Source of the DNA: Vulcanimicrobiota bacterium | Lineage (GTDB): Bacteria; Vulcanimicrobiota; Vulcanimicrobiia; Vulcanimicrobiales; Vulcanimicrobiaceae | Reading direction: 5' to 3' | DNA length: 50,895 nucleotides | NCBI GenBank assembly: GCA_027452165.1 | Contig: DAIDGX010000011.1 | Span: 1-50,895, forward strand | Made by a program: the position numbers and the translations under genes | Notes under the pieces: generated by a model | What the model saw: only the letters and a program-made list of their open reading frames with translations | Databases searched by the model: none | Told to the model about the DNA's origin: nothing | Shown here: positions 50,161-50,895 of the stretch, in pieces | Numbering within the stretch: position 1 is the first letter of the stretch | Layout: every line of letters begins with the position of its first letter

Positions 50161-50783
50161 GATTTGTGTCTCCTTCGGCTTGGCTCGGTTCGAGCCGCTA
50201 CGGCTTTTGACACCGCGTTAACGCGACGGACCTCGAAGTGCTCCCTAAAAACGTTGAAGATCCGCTTCTCTGCAGCGAGTCGTGCACGAGCCGGCGAGTC
50301 GGGATTGTTTAGGTAGAGCTCTCGTTGCACGACCCAAAGCGCGCGATCCCATGCGCGCATTTCCTCGCCACTGACCGTGAGGAGAACGCCGACGTCGATC
50401 CCATGGTCTTCCATGGTCTCGCAGATTGTCACGAACCCGACTGGCGCAGAAGGGGGCCTAAGTTCAGCGATAAGCATCCGATAGAACGCGCGATTTAGGT
50501 CAATAGCGAACTCGCGCGCAACGCGCTCTCCACCGTCGCGCATATATGCGCTGACGCGATCGCCAAATTCGGGGCGCAAGAGCAGCGTATAACGGCTGAG
50601 CGCCAACAGAACAGCGTGGACCAGGGCGTCAACGTTCATGGACTCGTCAGTTGCCAACGCATCGTGCGACGAGTCCAGCAAGCCGCAAAGAATTGCTTCG
50701 CTGTCGAGGGCGTCTCCAAGTGTAGGGAGCCCAATGAGCTTCTCGACCGCACGGCCCTCCGTTTCAGTTTGACGTGAGACCAC
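50157..50783 (-). CDS. Hypothetical protein cotranscribed with the integrase
   Basis: A 208-aa protein with GTG start whose stop overlaps the integrase ATG by 4 bp. It looks largely helical and acidic in the middle (VHAVLLALSRYTLL, AFYRMLIAELRPP), with a Lys/Arg-rich end (SRRRHKS). No known family recognised. The position suggests an accessory or control factor of the integrase (excisionase or regulator), but no HTH is evident. Confidence 0.6.
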   Translation of the reverse strand: MVSRQTETEGRAVEKLIGLPTLGDALDSEAILCGLLDSSHDALATDESMNVDALVHAVLLALSRYTLLLRPEFGDRVSAYMRDGGERVAREFAIDLNRAFYRMLIAELRPPSAPVGFVTICETMEDHGIDVGVLLTVSGEEMRAWDRALWVVQRELYLNNPDSPARARLAAEKRIFNVFREHFEVRRVNAVSKAVAARTEPSRRRHKS

Positions 50784-50807
50784 TTGCCGGAACTAATTAC
50801 TGAGGGC

Positions 50808-50895
50808 ATGAAAGGTCTCATTCGTGCAATCGAATCCAACCCACCCGGATCCCGAGGTGCCTGCGAAGGCGACCCGCCGTCGTTTCTCGGCCGCC
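50808..50895 (+). CDS. Possible start of a gene running off the right edge
   Basis: An ATG followed by 29 open codons to the window end, divergent from the integrase pair; GAGGG lies just upstream but too close for a good ribosome site. Too short to judge. Confidence 0.2.
   Translation, partial: MKGLIRAIESNPPGSRGACEGDPPSFLGR

Overview
This is a gene-dense, high-GC bacterial chromosome segment of about 51 kb. It carries single copies of standard housekeeping genes (gltX, glmU, uppS, prs, rplY, pth, uvrA, uvrB, ligA, nnr, acpS, birA, ndk, eno) and two tRNAs. GTG and TTG starts are common and many genes overlap by 4 bp. Several features suggest an environmental heterotroph from a poorly sampled phylum, possibly Eremiobacterota/WPS-2-like: a split two-subunit methylmalonyl-CoA mutase, a full glyoxylate shunt, a tricorn-type protease, GH125 and archaemetzincin. 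That taxonomic placement is inference only. No rRNA, CRISPR or insertion sequence was seen.

Layout. 1-3.4 kb: ornithine aminotransferase (running off the left edge), an alpha/beta hydrolase, DNA-3-methyladenine glycosylase I, and an unusual lower-GC patch. 3.5-6.5 kb: aceA-aceB with a near-consensus promoter and an operator-like palindrome, divergent from an orphan TPR protein. 7.4-14 kb: a 1081-aa tricorn protease divergent from uppS across a perfect palindrome, then a GH125 glycosidase and a serine hydrolase. 14-17.8 kb: a degenerate PilT-like protein, meaB and split methylmalonyl-CoA mutase (mcmA1, a 50-aa ORF, mcmA2), followed by gltX-glmU. 20.7-25.9 kb: a small exported protein, a PLP decarboxylase, a GGDEF protein, a Ste24-like pseudoprotease and a degenerate amino-acid-kinase homologue. 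25.8-28.1 kb: prs-rplY-pth. 28.2-37.5 kb: an overlapping repair run uvrB-x-HAD-membrane-uvrA-VOC-ligA. 37.5-40 kb: nnr-acpS and an archaemetzincin. 40.3-43.6 kb: what looks like a chemoreceptor split over two overlapping genes, plus a DUF3343 protein. 43.6-47.2 kb: birA, ndk, eno, tRNA-CAT, two small genes, tRNA-Glu. 47.2-50.9 kb: a lower-GC accessory segment behind tRNA-Glu with an HTH-ImmA/IrrE metallopeptidase plus DUF4411 PIN-like pair, a tyrosine integrase and an unknown gene.

How it fits together. The metabolic genes point to growth on acetate, fatty acids, amino acids or propionyl-CoA sources: the glyoxylate shunt, methylmalonyl-CoA mutase with its GTPase chaperone, and ornithine catabolism. 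The excision-repair genes and NAD ligase sit in one apparent transcription unit. The points most worth a second look are the two-gene chemoreceptor with DUF3343, the absence of any ATG/GTG/TTG start for the conserved pth N-terminus (best initiation codon ATC), three proteins that keep a recognisable fold but have lost their catalytic motifs, and the tRNA-Glu-linked element with its toxin-antitoxin-like pair.
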